In this document: piece by piece, positions 15,201-16,297 of the stretch
Layout of the letters: each line of letters begins with the position of its first letter
How positions within the stretch are numbered: the stretch's first letter is position 1
DNA from: CAZHGD01 sp964531735
Lineage (GTDB): Bacteria > Armatimonadota > UBA10988
NCBI GenBank assembly: GCA_964531735.1
Contig: CAZHGD010000166.1
Location: 1-16,297, forward strand
Direction: 5' to 3'
DNA: 16,297 nucleotides
Translations under genes and position numbers: made by a program
Notes under the pieces: model-generated
Databases searched by the model: none
The model's input: the letters and a program-made list of their open reading frames with translations, nothing else
Told to the model about the DNA's origin: nothing

Positions 15201-15953
15201 TTAGTCGGCCGAGAGGGCTTCGAGTACAGCTTCGTCGATGTCGAAGTTGGCGTGAACCTTCTGCACGTCCTCGAGCTCGTCGAGCGTGTCGACCAGCCGC
15301 AGGAGCTGCTTGGCGCCGTGCTCGTCGAGTTTGACGGTGACCTGCGGCAGGCGGGTGACCTCGAAGTCCGACGGCTTCAGACCGGCGGCCTCGAGCGCCT
15401 TGACCACCATGGTCAGGTCGTCGGGCGCGGTGGTGATCTCGAAGGCCTCACCGGCCGCCTTCAGGTCCTCGGCGCCGGCGTCGATGGCGATCTCGAGCAC
15501 CTGGTCCTCCTCGAGGCCGGCGCTGTCGAGCTCGATCACGCCCTTGGTCACGAACTGATGCCGCACGCAGCCGCTCTCACCCAGGCTGCCGCCGAGCTTG
15601 TTGAACGTCGCGCGAATCTCGCCCACGGTGCGGTTGCGGTTGTCGGTCATGACGTCGATCATCAACGCCACGCCGTGTGGACCGTAACCCTCGTAGGTGA
15701 TCTCTTCGTACTTCTCGCCTTCGAGCTCGCCGGTGCCTTTCTTGATGGCGCGCTCGATGTTGTCCGAGGGCATGCCATCGCTCTTGGCCCGCTGCACGCA
15801 CAGGCGCAGGCGCGGGTTCAGCTCGGGGTTACCGCCACCGTCCCGCGCAGCGACCATGATCTCGCGGGCGTGGCGGCTGAACACCTTGCCCTTGGCCTGG
15901 TCGTTCTTCTCTTTCTGACGCTTGATCGAATGCCATTTGGAGTGACCTGACAT
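15201..15953 (-). CDS. yebC: YebC/PmpR family protein
   Basis: This 250-residue cytoplasmic protein has the normal family length. It begins with the hallmark SGHSKWHSIKRQKEKND and continues with 'RHAREIMVAARDGGGNPELN', 'MPSDNIERAIKKGTGE', 'YEGYGPHGVALMID' and 'TDNRNRTVGEIRATF', all diagnostic. YebC proteins were long annotated as transcription regulators; more recent work links the YebC/TACO1 family to ribosomes and to relief of stalling on polyproline stretches. In many genomes yebC lies beside ruvC; here the downstream neighbours are GNAT and TfoX-like genes and no ruv gene is in view. The ATG at 15953 has GGAGGTGG at 15963-15970 with a 9-base gap. Confidence 0.97.
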   Translation of the reverse strand: MSGHSKWHSIKRQKEKNDQAKGKVFSRHAREIMVAARDGGGNPELNPRLRLCVQRAKSDGMPSDNIERAIKKGTGELEGEKYEEITYEGYGPHGVALMIDVMTDNRNRTVGEIRATFNKLGGSLGESGCVRHQFVTKGVIELDSAGLEEDQVLEIAIDAGAEDLKAAGEAFEITTAPDDLTMVVKALEAAGLKPSDFEVTRLPQVTVKLDEHGAKQLLRLVDTLDELEDVQKVHANFDIDEAVLEALSAD

Positions 15954-16013
15954 GGTCGTGCTCCACCTCCGGGGAATACTGCAGCGGCGGGACTGAGGCC
16001 GTCTTGTGCCCCC

Positions 16014-16043
16014 ATTCTAGCCGTCACCGAGCAGTGGTGTCAA
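16014..16043 (-). promoter_or_regulatory. Sigma-70-type promoter of the yebC operon
   Basis: On the minus strand TTGACA (16038-16043) is followed by an 18-base spacer and TAGAAT (16014-16019). The -35 is a perfect consensus and the -10 matches in five of six bases. Transcription should start near 16007, giving a leader of about 54 bases before yebC. Confidence 0.75.
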
Positions 16044-16297
16044 GGCGAGCCGCCCGAGCACCACCGTCGCCCGCCCGCCACCAAGGCCGCTTCGGCGCCC
16101 GCAACCAGGCCATTCGGCCGGCCGCCACCGCGCGAGCCGCCACACCGGTCGCGCCGCCCGTGGCTGCACGGAAACCCGGGGACGCAAGGAGCGGCGCTGC
16201 CGTCAACGACCGAGACTCACCTGGCCTCGCGGTAGCACCGGTCTCTAGGAATCTGTCCAACGGTTCGTCGCCGGTCCGGTCCCACCTGCCTGGCGGC
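16044..16297. other. Right-edge stretch with no supported gene
   Basis: Nothing recognisable is encoded here. A minus-strand frame stays open from the edge to 16024 (78 residues from a TTG at 16260), but the peptide is low-complexity Ala/Arg/Gly, has no motif, and its end overlaps the yebC promoter. It could be the tail of a gene entering from the right, or simply GC-rich non-coding DNA; I favour the latter. Confidence 0.4.

Noticed and set aside
16024..16260. 78-codon minus-strand frame at the right edge
   Set aside because: Low-complexity product, TTG start without a ribosome binding site, and overlap of its end with the yebC promoter.

Overview
The window is about 16.3 kb of very GC-rich bacterial DNA with densely packed, ordinary-looking chromosomal genes. 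I see no tRNA, rRNA, CRISPR array, insertion sequence or phage gene. A lipoprotein lipobox, an O-antigen-ligase-type membrane protein, secreted HEAT-repeat proteins and a large secreted subtilase ending in a FlgD-like Ig domain suggest a diderm (Gram-negative-type) bacterium. The high GC, HEAT-rich content and multi-domain secreted enzymes would fit an uncultured lineage such as Armatimonadota. That placement is a guess: no phylogenetic marker was compared.

Layout, left to right. (1) Positions 1-2379, minus strand: a HEAT/Gly-Met-rich lipoprotein followed, with overlapping ends, by an O-antigen ligase/polymerase-type protein with C-terminal TPR-like helices that runs off the left edge. The lipoprotein has a consensus-like promoter in the divergent gap. 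(2) Positions 2517-7072, plus strand: a GlcF-type iron-sulfur subunit, then a secreted HEAT-repeat protein with its own promoter, ftsZ, and a Cof-type HAD phosphatase; the last three look like one transcription unit. (3) Positions 7082-13910, minus strand: a secreted clan GH-A glycoside hydrolase, convergent with the HAD gene, and upstream of it a 1389-residue secreted S8 protease. (4) Positions 14274-15953, minus strand: yebC, a GNAT acetyltransferase and a TfoX N-terminal-domain protein in a tight operon behind a good promoter. The last 300 bases or so at the right edge hold that promoter and no convincing gene.

Regulation: four promoter-like sites fit one pattern, TTGAC(A/G), a 17-18 base spacer and a TANNAT -10 box. 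They drive the lipoprotein, the secreted HEAT gene (-35 overlapping the glcF stop codon), the protease (about 290 bases upstream of its start) and yebC. Good ribosome binding sites settle most starts.

Nothing here is clearly a new system. The points most worth a second look are: an ftsZ located away from division and cell-wall genes, with unusual substitutions in its nucleotide loops and coupled to a secreted HEAT protein; the long untranslated leader of the protease; a carbohydrate-binding module inserted inside the hydrolase barrel; and the protease's multi-module tail.
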